From NCBI RefSeq assembly GCF_029525575.1, contig NZ_JAPDIA010000008.1:372001-436000 (forward strand): DNA of 64,000 nt. Direction: 5' to 3'. Below are positions 37,484-47,469 of this stretch, one piece after another. Within the stretch, counting starts at the first letter, position 1. Each line of letters starts with the position of its first letter. The translations under genes and the position numbers were made by a program. The stretch comes from Cohnella rhizosphaerae (lineage in GTDB: Bacteria; Bacillota; Bacilli; Paenibacillales; Paenibacillaceae). Under the pieces are notes generated by a model that was not told the origin of the DNA, did no database searches, and saw only the letters and a list, made by a program, of their open reading frames with translations.

Positions 37484-38680
37484 TTAACCCAAATGCTGCA
37501 CGGCAAGCGCGGCGATCTCCCGATTTTTGGCCGTGATCTCCGTCCTGCGCGGCATCGGCGTCCATAACGACGTATCGTCAAGCCAAGTACGCGGGAGCTC
37601 CTCAGGACGGCTGGCGGACGTCAGGCGCGGCCACGAGGACGGGAGTGGACCGCCGTCGGGCGAGGCGTCGATGGACGCCAGCAGCGGATGATCGCTCATT
37701 TCCAGCCACAGCAGGCTCCATGCCCTGGGCACGACATGCCAATGCTCGTAGCCGCCCCCGCCCAGCGCGATCCAGCGGCCGTCCGTATGCGCGTGCGCGA
37801 GCCGATGAATGAGTCTGGGCATCTCCCGGTAGATGCGCATGCTGCAGTGAACGTGCGCGAGCGGATCGCGCGCATGGGCGTCGCAGCCATGCTGGCTTAC
37901 GATGACGTCGGGCTTGAAGGCGCGCATGACCTGCGCGAGGCCGCTCTCGAAGCTCTCGAGCCAGGACTCGTCCTCTGTATACGGTTCCACGGGAATGTTG
38001 AGACAGGCGCCGTAGCCGCTGCCCTCGCCGCGTTCATGCGCGAACCCGCTGCCGGGGAAGAGAAACTTGCCCGTCTCGTGAATCGAATAGGTGAAGATGT
38101 CCGGATCGGTATAGAAGCTCCACTGGACGCCGTCTCCGTGATGCACGTCGGTATCGATGTAAAGCACTTTGGCGTCGTATTTGCGGTGGATCCACGAGAT
38201 CGCGCATGCGGCGTCGTTGTAGACGCAAAAGCCCGCCCCGCGTTCGCGAAAGGCATGGTGCAGACCGCCTCCGAGATGCAGCGCATGGCGCGTCGCTCCC
38301 GACATGACCGCTTCGGCGGCGCTCAGCGAGCCTTGAACGATGGCCAGCGCAGCATCGTGCATGCCGGGGAAGTAGGGCGTGTCGCCGTCCTCTTCCAAAC
38401 CGTACTGTTCGGCCACGTCCTGGTATGAAACGGCCGGTGCGGGCTCGCTGAGCGCGCGCGCCGTCTCGATGTAGTCGGCCCGATGGATGGCGTCCACGGC
38501 TTCGGCGGCGCCTTCCGCGGTCGGCATCAGTTTGTCTGCCGGTCCGAGCGCGCCGCAAGCTTCGAGCAGCTCCTCGGTCAAGGCAAGCCGGATGGGGTGG
38601 AACGGGTGATCTTCGCGAAACGAGTACCGACGTACGGCGCTGCAATCGATCCAGCGCGCGTGATCGCTTTTCGATGACAC
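37484..38680 (-). CDS. acuC: AcuC-type protein deacetylase
   Basis: The 398-aa class I histone-deacetylase fold protein has the charge-relay and zinc motifs HLGGGLHHA, DTDVHHGDGVQWSF and SQHGCDAHARDPLAH. In B. subtilis AcuC removes the acetyl group from acetyl-CoA synthetase. The neighbours fit: acuA is 19 nt upstream on this strand and acsA diverges beyond it. ATG start 38680. Confidence 0.95.
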   Translation of the reverse strand: MSSKSDHARWIDCSAVRRYSFREDHPFHPIRLALTEELLEACGALGPADKLMPTAEGAAEAVDAIHRADYIETARALSEPAPAVSYQDVAEQYGLEEDGDTPYFPGMHDAALAIVQGSLSAAEAVMSGATRHALHLGGGLHHAFRERGAGFCVYNDAACAISWIHRKYDAKVLYIDTDVHHGDGVQWSFYTDPDIFTYSIHETGKFLFPGSGFAHERGEGSGYGACLNIPVEPYTEDESWLESFESGLAQVMRAFKPDVIVSQHGCDAHARDPLAHVHCSMRIYREMPRLIHRLAHAHTDGRWIALGGGGYEHWHVVPRAWSLLWLEMSDHPLLASIDASPDGGPLPSSWPRLTSASRPEELPRTWLDDTSLWTPMPRRTEITAKNREIAALAVQHLG

Positions 38681-38699
38681 AGGGGTCGCCTGCCTTTCG

Positions 38700-39332
38700 T
38701 CAATACATAAACCGCTGACGGAATCTTACGCGGTCGAACTGCTCGGCCGACGACAGCGGCACGTCCTTGCCGATACGCACCATAAGGCAATTCGCCGGAT
38801 GCGCGCAAATCTCGGGATCGTCCGTGGCGAACCAGACCATGCCGACGGACTTCATCAATTTTTCCATCATCTCGCGGTACTGCCAGACGTTCAGTCCGCT
38901 CTTTTCCAGATCCCAGTGCCAATAATATTCGGTCGTATATACGATCGCATTGTCCAGCTGCTCCTCCGCGAATGCCGCTACGATCATCGCTTTGCCGAGA
39001 CCGAGCGACCGGTACTCGTCGGCCACCTCGATGGCGCCGAGCTCGATCAGGTCGTCCATGCCGCCTTCGGACCAGCGCTCGAGCTCGTCGGGATAGTGGA
39101 AGGTGACGTAGCCGACGATCGTGTCTTCTTCGCGGGCGACGATGATTCTGCCTTCTGGCAGTCCCGCGATCTCTACGAGCGCCTCGTGCTGCTCGCGCGG
39201 CCTCCGGAAGGCATCGAGCTTGTCGTGGAGCCGGTAGCCTTTCAGCCGCTCGGGCTCGACCGGGCCCTCGATGACGATCGGACCCGCTCGTCCGGGCCTG
39301 GCGACGCGCTGATAGCGCTTGTAATGTTCCAT
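38700..39332 (-). CDS. acuA: AcuA-type protein acetyltransferase
   Basis: The 210-aa GNAT enzyme acetylates a lysine of acetyl-CoA synthetase and inactivates it. It starts at ATG 39332 with AAAGGAG upstream, and matches the 210-aa B. subtilis AcuA. The acetyl-CoA-binding segment is VADEYRSLGLGKAMIVAAF. The usual acuB gene is not between acuA and acuC. Confidence 0.94.
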   Translation of the reverse strand: MEHYKRYQRVARPGRAGPIVIEGPVEPERLKGYRLHDKLDAFRRPREQHEALVEIAGLPEGRIIVAREEDTIVGYVTFHYPDELERWSEGGMDDLIELGAIEVADEYRSLGLGKAMIVAAFAEEQLDNAIVYTTEYYWHWDLEKSGLNVWQYREMMEKLMKSVGMVWFATDDPEICAHPANCLMVRIGKDVPLSSAEQFDRVRFRQRFMY

Positions 39333-39389
39333 GCCGCACGCTCCTTTTGCCGAATCAATTAGGTCTAGCGCCGGGCTTCGACGATTTTT

Positions 39390-39410
39390 ATTATACAGCA
39401 TTATACAGCA
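39390..39410 (-). promoter_or_regulatory. Tandemly duplicated -10 element upstream of acuA
   Basis: The 10-bp unit TTATACAGCA (plus strand) occurs twice without a gap (39391-39400, 39401-39410). On the minus strand this gives two TATAAT hexamers 10 bp apart, facing acuA. No strong -35 is visible for either. Confidence 0.5.
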
Positions 39411-39521
39411 AAGCCGTTAACGCGCGTTTTTTTTGAGGGGGGCAGCACGCATGCGTCATCCTTGTCCGTCGTTCGGAGAAAAATTCCCTTCTTCGGTTGC
39501 GTTGGCATGTAAGACGCGTGG

Positions 39522-39573
39522 TATAATGGCAAAAGCAAGCCAAATGGCTTTGTTCTTCGTGTAAGCGCATTCG
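39522..39573 (+). promoter_or_regulatory. acsA promoter -10 box and candidate cre site
   Basis: TATAAT lies at 39522-39527 (a -35 is not clear). About 33 bp downstream, TGTAAGCGCATTCG (39560-39573) fits the cre consensus except for the last base. This layout, a cre downstream of the promoter, agrees with CcpA repression of acsA known in B. subtilis. Binding here is inferred. Confidence 0.5.
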
Positions 39574-39621
39574 TATACTTGGCATCGGGTTTGCAGCAAA
39601 TCAATGGGAAGGTGATCGGTA

Positions 39622-41347
39622 ATGACGTTAAGTCAGGATGAAAAATTGGCAGCAACGGCGACAACCGCGAATCTCGGCTCTTATGAAGACGCGGTGCGCA
39701 ACTTTGACTGGGGGGAACATTGAAAAACAATTTTCCTGGTCCGAGACCGGGAAGGTCAATATGGCGTACGAGGCCATCGACCGCCATGTCGAAGCGGGCA
39801 GAGGCGACACGATCGCATTGCACTATAGCGACGCGCAACGAGACGAGAGCTACACGTACGCCGATCTGTCGAGGCAGTCCGCGCGCTTTGCCAACGTGCT
39901 TCGCGGACTCGGCATCGCCAAGGGCGATCGCGTTTTCATCTTTATGCCGCGAACGCCCGAATTGTACTTCGCGCTGCTCGGCGCGCTGAAGATCGGCGCC
40001 GTCGTCGGACCGCTGTTCGAAGCGTTCATGGAGACCGCCGTCCGGGATCGCCTGCAGGACAGCGGAGCCGTGGCGATCGTGACGACGCCTGCGCTGCTGC
40101 CCCGCATTTCGCGCGCGGAGCTGCCGGAGCTGAAGCATCTGATCGTGTACGGCGAAGGCGTCGCGGCCGGCGATGGCATCGTAGATTTCAAGGCGGAGAT
40201 GGAAAAGGCGTCCGAAACGGCCGAGATCGAATGGCTCGAACGCGAAGACGGCCTGATCCTGCATTATACGTCGGGCTCCACGGGCAAGCCGAAGGGCGTC
40301 TACCACGTGCAAAACGCCATGATCCAGCATTATTATACCGGGCGCATCGTGCTTGACCTGAAGGAAGGCGACGTATACTGGTGCACGGCCGATCCGGGCT
40401 GGGTCACCGGCACCTCCTACGGCGTGTTCGCGCCTTGGCTGAACGGCGTGACGAACGTCATCCGCGGCGGACGCTTCAGTCCGCAGGACTGGTACGCCAC
40501 GCTCGAGAAGTACAAGGTCACGGTATGGTACAGCGCGCCGACCGCTTTCCGCATGCTGATGGGCGCAGGCGACGATGCCGTCGGCTCGTTCGATCTGTCC
40601 AATCTTCGGCATGTGCTTAGCGTCGGCGAGCCGCTGAACCCCGAGGTCGTTCGTTGGGGTCTCAAGGTGTACAACCAGCGCATTCACGATACGTGGTGGA
40701 TGACGGAGACGGGCGGACAGCTTATTTGCAACTACCCGAGCATGGAGATCAAGCCGGGCTCCATGGGCCGGCCGATTCCTGGCGTTCAGGCGGCCATCAT
40801 CGACGATCAGGGCAACGAGCTGCCGCCGATGCGGATGGGCAACCTCGCGATTCGCACGCCATGGCCTTCGATGATGCGCAAGATTTGGAACAATCCGGCC
40901 AAGTACGAGGAATACTTCCGCATTCCGGGCTGGTACGTGTCCGGCGACTCCGCCTACATGGACGAAGAGGGCTACTTCTGGTTCCAGGGACGGATCGACG
41001 ACGTCATCAACACGTCCGGCGAGCGCGTCGGACCGTTCGAGGTGGAGAGCAAGCTGGTCGAGCATCCGGCCGTCGCCGAAGCCGGCGTCATCGGCAAGCC
41101 CGATCCGCTCCGCGGCGAGATCATCAAGGCGTTTATCTCGCTGCGCGAAGGCTTCGAGCCTTCCGAGGAGCTCAAAGCGGACATCTCGAAGTTCGTCAAG
41201 ATCGGGTTGTCGGCGCATGCCGCGCCGCGCGAGATCGAGTTCAAGGACAAACTGCCCAAGACCCGCAGCGGCAAGATCATGCGGCGCGTTCTTAAAGCAT
41301 GGGAGCTGAATCTGCCGACGGGCGATCTGTCCACGATCGAGGACTGA
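39622..41347 (+). CDS. acsA: Acetyl-CoA synthetase (one apparent frameshift)
   Basis: The enzyme makes acetyl-CoA from acetate and ATP. It starts at ATG 39622 (GGAAGGTGATC upstream). One extra G in the run 39710-39715 stops the frame after DAVRNFDWG; with five G it continues NIEKQFSWSETGKVN and gives 574 aa. Motifs: YTSGSTGKPKGVYH (P-loop), WWMTETGGQL, WYVSGDSAYMDEEG, and the regulatory lysine Lys551 in PKTRSGKIMRR, the target of AcuA/AcuC. It diverges from acuA-acuC. Confidence 0.93.
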
Positions 41348-41361
41348 TGCCGAACGGCGCG

Positions 41362-41408
41362 GCCTCCCTTCCGGAGAAGCCAATTTCCGGAAGGGAGGCT
41401 TTTTTTTG
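41362..41408 (+). terminator. Terminator of acsA
   Basis: GCCTCCCTTCCGGA / TCCGGAAGGGAGGC is followed by T8. Confidence 0.85.
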
Positions 41409-41411
41409 CGC

Positions 41412-41454
41412 AAAAAAAAGAACGCTCCGGCGTAACCTGCCGAAGCGTTCTTTT
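41412..41454 (-). terminator. Terminator of the PBP gene
   Basis: On the minus strand, AAGAACGCTTCGGCAGG / CC-GGAGCGTTCTT is followed by T8. Confidence 0.8.
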
Positions 41455-41467
41455 CCGTGTCCGGGAG

Positions 41468-44400
41468 TCAGCTGTTCTTGATCTCCACGGACGGCGAGGC
41501 GTCGGAAGCGCCCGTATCGTTCACGGCCCTGACGCGATACCAGCCGGCCGTGTTGTTGCCGGACACCGCGTATTGGGTCGACTGGGTAGATTCGACGCGC
41601 CGGTAATTGCCTTGCTCGCTGGCGCTGTACCATACTTCGTACCGCGTTACGTTGTCGCTGGCGGGATTGGCGTTCCAGCTGAGCGTTGCGCCGCCCGCCG
41701 AGCCCTGGGCGACGAGACCGCTAGGCGCGGCAGGCGCGGCTGCTTGCGGCTGTCCGGGATCGCTCGAAGGTACGCCGCCGTCCGTGACCGGCTCGGTCGG
41801 GCCTCCGTCCACGCCGCCGATCGGCGGCGTGCTTTCGTCCGGGTTCCCGGTATCTCCGCCCGCGTCTCCGCCTCCGCCGCCGCCGGACGAAGCGGATTCG
41901 CTTCGTCCGGATTCGTTGCCGGCGACGTCTACAGCCGTGACCGCATACCTGACGCTGCCCGAGGACGAATAGTCGATAAAGCGCGTCTCTTCCCCGGTCA
42001 GCACCGATTTGCCTGACCTTACGTAGGATCCGCCGTTTACAGAGCGGTAGAGGCGGTAGCCGACGACGTCGGCTTGCGGGCTCTTGGCGAAGGAAATGCG
42101 CGCCTTGCCGCCGCCCAGCTGTTCGACGGTGATGTTGCCGGGCGCGCTGGGCGCCGAGCCGTCGTCGACGCGCGGATCCGGCTTCGACGGCGCGCCGCCG
42201 GAGGCATCCTTCGGCAAATAGTAGGACAGCGGCTTCCGGCTCGAAGCCGGCACTTTGTCCAGCGCGGCCTTGAGCTCTTCGATGAGCGCGTCGAGCGGCT
42301 TTTCGCGTTTCGTCATGATCGATTCCCGGAGCATATCCTCCGGCGTCTCCGGCGACGGCTGATAGTTCACGCCGTTGTAGGAGATATACTTGACGGCGAC
42401 GAGGGCGTCGTCTTCCTCCGTCGGAATGTATTTTTTGTTGAAGATGTCGGTGACGAGCTTCCCTGCTGACCGGGTGAGGTCGGTCGGCAGCTTGCCGCTG
42501 ACGCTGGACACGGTCATCGATACGATGCCGTCGGGCTTCGTAAATTCCTTCGTCGGGAACAGCTCGGGCTTCGCTTCGGTGACTTCGTTCATAACCTTGG
42601 TCCAGATTTCCCGGGCGCGGGCATGCCCGTCGGTGGACAGGGTGTTGACCGACTTTTCGTAGCCGGCCCAGACGCCGAGGGTGATATCCGGCGTGAAGCC
42701 TTCGAACCAGACGTCCGCATAATTGGAAGTCGTGCCGGTCTTGCCGACGATCGGGATCTTGCCGTAGTTTTTAAATCCGTTTTTGACGGATTTGCCCGTT
42801 CCGTCCGTGACGACCGTGCGCAGCATGTCGGTCATCAGGTAGGCCGATTGCTCGGAGACGACGCGCTTGGGGGGTCGCTTTGTGCTCATACACGATGTTG
42901 CCGTACGAATCCTTTAATTTCTCGATCAGGTACGCATCGTTGAACACGCCTTTGTTGGCGATGGCGCCGTATGCGTTGGTCAGCTCTTCGACGGTGACGC
43001 CATATTTGAGGCCGCCGATAACGCCGGTTTGCGCGTAGTCGTCTTCCGGTACGAGCGTCGTAATGCCGAGCTGACGCGCGAAGTCCCAGGCTCCCTTGAT
43101 CGTCACCTTGTCGAGGAATACCTTGAGCGCCGGCAGGTTGAGCGATTGGTTGAGCGCGTACCGCGCCGTGACGAGCCCCGAATACCGGTTGTTCGAGTTT
43201 TTCGGAATGTGCATCCCGGCGCTGCCGTTTTTCAAAATGATCGGGGCGTCGTCCAGGATGCTGGCCGGGCTGACGAGTCCTTTGTCGATCGCCGGCAGAT
43301 AAGCGCCGATCGGCTTCATGGCCGAACCGGGCTGGCGCTCCATCTGGGTAGCGAAGTTGAGCTGCTCGATGTGGAAGTCCCGGCCTTCGATCATGCCGAG
43401 AATGGCGCCCGTCTTGTGGTCCAGCATGACGGCGGCCGTTTGCTCGACGCCCTTCGTCTTGCTGTCCGGCGAGAAGTTTTTCGGATCTTCGGCGACCGCA
43501 TGCATCGTATCGTACACTTTTTTATCGATGGTCGTGGTGATCTTGTAGCCTCCGCGCAGAAGCTGCTCGCGCGCGTCTTCGATAAGAGAGGCGTTTTCTT
43601 TCTTCTTCAAGTCGTCGATGGTCAATGTCGGGTTCTGCTGCAGCACGAGCTGCATCGCGGCTTGACGTTCGACCTCCAGCATCAGATAAGGATACGTGTT
43701 GTAGGCCTTTTCCGTCGGCTTGGCGAGCGAGCCGTAAATATCGAAGCCGATCGCCTCGTCGTACTGCTGCCGGTCGATCTTGCCGTATTCGAGCATTTTC
43801 TGAAGCACGAGCTTCTGTCTGGCGAGCGCCCGCTTGAAGTTGGCTTCGTTAAAGTCGCCTTTGCCCGTAAAGGCCGAATAGGCGGACGGACGCTGCGGCA
43901 GCCCGGCCAGATAGGCGGCCTGCGCCAGATTGACCTTGCTCAGGTCCTCGATGCCGAATATTCCTTTGGCCGCGGCCTTGATGCCGTAAACCTGGTAGCC
44001 GGAAGCGCCGTTGCCGTAGGGGATCTTGTTCAGATAGGCGGTAAGGATCTCCTCCTTGCCGAGAAAACGCTCGAGCCGAAGCGAAAGGAAAATCTCCTTC
44101 GCTTTGCGGCTTTGCGTCTGGTCGAGGCTCAGGAATACCCGTCGCGCAAGCTGCTGCGTGATCGTGCTGCCGCCCGTCTGCACGTCCTCGTTCAGCAACT
44201 GCTGCTTGACTGCGCGGAACAAGCCGTTGGTGTCTACGCCGATATGGTTGAAGAAATTTTTGTCTTCGATGGACAAGACCGAATCGATGATGACCTTTGG
44301 AATCTTGTCGTAAGTGATCGGCTGCCGGTCTTCCTCGGTCCGCAGCTGGCCGATCAAAGTTCCGTCGCGGAAATAGACGAAACCGGTTGCATTGTTCTCG

Positions 44401-44616
44401 TTGATTTTTTCCTCGATCAGCGCTCTGGAACGGACCGGGTCGTCCTTGACCAGCGCCGCGATATATCCGCCGACAGCGCCGCCCGCGGCCAGGCCAGCGA
44501 GCACGGCGAACAAGATCAGCCACAGGATCGTATAAGAGAACAATTTGGCGGCCATGACCCATGGCGAGCGTTTTTTTTCGTTTCGGCTTCTTGGAAGGCT
44601 GCTTGCTATCGTTCAT
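41468..44616 (-). CDS. Class A penicillin-binding protein with two fibronectin type III domains (two apparent frameshifts)
   Basis: This bifunctional peptidoglycan synthase has about 1048 aa after correction. It starts at ATG 44616 (AGGAGG upstream) with a basic cytoplasmic tail, then TM (LFSYTILWLILFAVLAGLAA). The GT51 domain has VLSIEDKNFFNHIGVD and GGSTITQQLARRVFL; the transpeptidase has RQPGSAMKPIG (Ser), QSLN and VGKTGTTSN. After a disordered segment come two FN3 modules (GNITVEQLGGGKARISFAKS and APSGLVAQGSAGGATLSW) joined by a Gly/Pro-rich linker. One extra base in the run 44571-44578 cuts off the start, and one in 42869-42874 splits the transpeptidase. The family resembles PBP1A/PonA. 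Confidence 0.93.
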
Positions 44617-44847
44617 TTATGTATCCTCCTTCAACAAAACAGACTTATTATACCACAATAGGCCTTTGTTTGACTTCACGCTTCTCCGTTCGCGCTTTGT
44701 CGCGGGTACCGAACGGACAAGCGCTTCCAAAATATTCTCCGAATGGACGATTTAAGGCGGGAGCGAGAAACTTTTGGGAATGCTTGTCGTATGTATTTAT
44801 GTCGACGATGACGGATTTCCGGCGAAGAAGGAGAGGGTGAGGGTAGC

Positions 44848-45349
44848 GTGGAAATCGTGTTCTGGAGTTGTTTGGCGTTCGGCGTGCTGATGGCGCTGGC
44901 GACGCTGATCGTCGGCGATATCGGCGGCGCGTTCGATTTTCTCCCCCACGATCTGTTCGAGCCCGTCGTTCTGGCAGGCGGCATCACGATCTTCGGCGGC
45001 GCGGGGCTTCTCCTCGACCGTTATGCCGCCATACAGGCCGGCGGCGTATATGCTTGCGCAGGAGCCGCAGCCGCGCTTGGGGGGTCTTGCGATGCACTTC
45101 GTTTACGTAAGACCGATGAAGAACAGCGAAAATTCGGTCGCGTACTCGATTCGGGACTTGGAGGGGAAGCGGGCCGAAGTCATCACGTCCATTCCGGCCG
45201 TCGGCTTCGGCGAAGTGCTCGTCCGCGTAGGCGCAGGCAACGCCAACCACATCGCCGAAAGCTTCGACAGCGAAGCGCTGGCCGAAGGGACGAAGGTCGT
45301 CGTCGTCCGGGTGAAGGACGACGTGCTCGGCGTCGCGCGGCTGGAGTAG
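44848..45349 (+). CDS. NfeD-family (YuaF-like) membrane protein (one apparent frameshift)
   Basis: The 166-aa protein after correction starts at GTG 44848. Three transmembrane stretches (IVFWSCLAFGVLMALATLIV; PVVLAGGITIFGGAGLLL; region around the frameshift) precede a C-terminal OB-like domain (SVAYSIRDLEGKRAEVIT; FDSEALAEGTKVVVVRVKDD). One extra G in 45079-45084 breaks the frame after AAALGG. It is immediately upstream of the flotillin gene, the usual YuaF-FloT pairing, and the two probably form a membrane microdomain unit. Confidence 0.85.
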
Positions 45350-45389
45350 CAACAACAATTCATACTTATGCGAGTAGAGGAGAATGCAA

Positions 45390-46934
45390 ATGCAAACGAT
45401 TGATGAAGCGCTTTATATCCCGATCATTGTCGTCGCCGTGCTGCTTGTGCTCGGCATCGCTTTTTGGGCGCGGTACAAGACGGTGGCGCCGGACCTGGCC
45501 ATGATCGTGACCGGTTCGTTCCTCGGCAGCAAAAACGTGTCGGTGGACGAATCGGGCCGCAGAATCAAAATCGTGCGCGGCGGCGGCGCGTTCATCTTGC
45601 CGATCTTCCAGCAAGCTCAATTTCTGTCGCTGCTGTCGCACAAACTCGACGTGAGCACGCCTGAAGTGTACACCGAACAAGGGGTGCCGGTGCTGACCGA
45701 CGCGGTCGCGATCATCAAGATCGGCGGTTCGGTGGAGGACGTGGCGACGGCGGCCGAGCAGTTCATGGGCAAGCCGACGGACGCGCTGCGCAGCGAAGCC
45801 CAGGAAGTGCTCGAAGGCCATCTGCGCGCGATACTGGGCACGATGACGGTCGAAGAGGTGTACCGCAACCGCGAGCGCTTCGCGCAGGAGGTTCAAGGGC
45901 AGGCGGCGCGCGATTTGAAGAAAATGGGTCTCCAGATCGTCTCGTTCACGATTAAGGACGTCCGCGACAAGCATGGCTATCTCGAAGCGCTAGGCAAGCC
46001 GAGGATCGCGGCCGTCAAGCGGGACGCCGACATCGCCGAGGCCGAGGCGATCCGCGATTCGCGGATACAGAAGGCGGCGGCGGAAGAGCAGGGCCAGAAG
46101 GCGGAGCTGCTGCGCGACACCAACGTTGCCGAAGCCACCAAGGAAAAAGAACTGAAGGTCGCTTCGTTTAAAAAGGAATCGGACCTCGCGAAGGCCGAAG
46201 CGGATCAAGCTTATTCGATTCAGGAAGCGCGCTCGAAGCAGAGCGTCGTCGAGGAGCAGATGCAGGTCGAGATCGTACGCAAGGAGCGGGAGATCGACCT
46301 CGAGGCGAAGGAAATTTTACGGCGCGAGAAGCAGTACGACGCCGAGGTCAAGAAAAAGGCGGATGCGGACCGCTACGCGGTCGTCCAGGCGGCCGAAGCC
46401 GACAAGGCCAGGCAGATCAACGAAGCCGACGCCCAGAAGTACCGCATCGAGGCGGAGGCCAAGGCGAACGCCGAGCAGAAACGGTTGAACGGTCTGGCCG
46501 AAGCCGAAGCGGCAAGAGCGAAAGGTACGGCCGATGCGGAAGTCGTGCGGCTGCGCGGTCTGGCCGAAGCCGAAGCCAAGGAAAAGCTTGCGCAGGCGTT
46601 CGAGAAGTTCGGCGAGGCGGCGGTGCTCGACATTATCGTGAAGATGCTGCCTGAGCTCGCCGGCAAGGTGGCGGAGCCGATCTCGGCGATCGACAAGCTC
46701 ACCGTCGTCGACACCGGACATGGCGAAGGGGCGGCGCGCGTCAGCAATTACGTGACCTCGCTCATGGCGACCGCGCCGGAGATGCTGAAGAACGTATCCG
46801 GCATCGACATCGGGCAGCTCATCCAGCGCCTGACCAAGCAGGGACAGCCTGCATCGGCGCAGGCTGCGGCCCCTGCACCCGCGCCCGTCGCGCTGTCGCC
46901 GCTCGGCGAAGGTTCGCAAGGCGCGAAGTCGTAA
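45390..46934 (+). CDS. floT: Flotillin (FloT/YuaG)
   Basis: The 514-aa membrane scaffold protein organises lipid microdomains. The start ATG 45390 has AGAGGAG 7 nt upstream; ATG 45384 is too close. N-terminal membrane segment (ALYIPIIVVAVLLVLGIAFW), SPFH/band-7 domain (about 40-210; GTMTVEEVYRNRERFA), a long EA-rich coiled coil (about 225-420) and a Pro/Ala-rich tail. Follows the NfeD gene by 40 bp. It has a strong hairpin after the stop. Confidence 0.94.
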   Translation: MQTIDEALYIPIIVVAVLLVLGIAFWARYKTVAPDLAMIVTGSFLGSKNVSVDESGRRIKIVRGGGAFILPIFQQAQFLSLLSHKLDVSTPEVYTEQGVPVLTDAVAIIKIGGSVEDVATAAEQFMGKPTDALRSEAQEVLEGHLRAILGTMTVEEVYRNRERFAQEVQGQAARDLKKMGLQIVSFTIKDVRDKHGYLEALGKPRIAAVKRDADIAEAEAIRDSRIQKAAAEEQGQKAELLRDTNVAEATKEKELKVASFKKESDLAKAEADQAYSIQEARSKQSVVEEQMQVEIVRKEREIDLEAKEILRREKQYDAEVKKKADADRYAVVQAAEADKARQINEADAQKYRIEAEAKANAEQKRLNGLAEAEAARAKGTADAEVVRLRGLAEAEAKEKLAQAFEKFGEAAVLDIIVKMLPELAGKVAEPISAIDKLTVVDTGHGEGAARVSNYVTSLMATAPEMLKNVSGIDIGQLIQRLTKQGQPASAQAAAPAPAPVALSPLGEGSQGAKS

Positions 46935-46979
46935 CGCTCGCTCGCCGACTGAACTGATCTATCCTTGTTTGAACGTCAA

Positions 46980-47009
46980 TCAGCCCGTCCGCTTCAGCGG
47001 ACGGGCTGA
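46980..47009 (+). terminator. Hairpin after floT
   Basis: AGCCCGTCCGC-TTCA-GCGGACGGGCT is a perfect stem with a tetraloop. It is followed by GATTCT rather than a T-run. Confidence 0.6.
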
Positions 47010-47090
47010 TTCTGCCTGCATACCCTCCGGAGAAGACGGTTCTGGATGTAACTGCACTTTACCGCCGTATACAAGTCAGACAGAGCGCAT

Positions 47091-47270
47091 CGGACTCAGG
47101 AGACGTTATTTCTAAAAAAAACAGTCCCAATGGCGATCGTTTCGGACTGAAGGGACGTAATGTACCCGCATCAAGGCTGAAAAACGCCGGCAATCCCGCA
47201 ATAGCGGCGCCTAGGTCCGCGAACGGGCCTAATATCGGTATAGGAACGTAAATAACGTCCCCTCGGTCCG
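47091..47270. repeat. Intergenic inverted-repeat element with extra internal copies
   Basis: The 21-bp arms at 47091-47111 and 47250-47270 are inverted copies of each other (18 of 21 matches; core GGAGACGTTATTT). A direct copy of the arm (15 of 19) sits at 47143-47161 (CGGACTGAAGGGACGTAAT). A shorter reversed copy (CCTAGGTCCG) lies near 47210. It has no ORF and is about 180 bp long, like a MITE/REP-type element. Confidence 0.55.
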
Positions 47271-47416
47271 TTCGCTACGCAGGATGTGCGAAAGCCAAAA
47301 AGCCGCAGGCGGTTTTTAATCCCCCCGCGTGTTCGAGAGCAGGGCGCTTCGTTCCGGATTCGCGCTCGAGCAGGCAATGGCCGAGTGCCTTTGGCTGCGC
47401 CCAAACTTGATTTTCA

Positions 47417-47450
47417 ATAAAAAAAACGCTCCGGCAGGGCCGGAGCGCTT
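47417..47450 (-). terminator. Terminator of rpsD
   Basis: GCGCTCCGGCC / GCCGGAGCG followed by T8 on the minus strand, just after the stop of rpsD. Confidence 0.85.
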
Positions 47451-47469
47451 GCTTGCGATGACGGGACGA

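Larger units (their letters stand above)
46935..47469. other. Long intergenic region with terminators and repeat copies
   Basis: These 535 bp lie between floT and rpsD. They contain the floT hairpin (46980-47009), a repeat-bearing segment (47091-47270, separate entry) and the rpsD terminator (47417-47450). No supportable gene is present. Confidence 0.6.
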
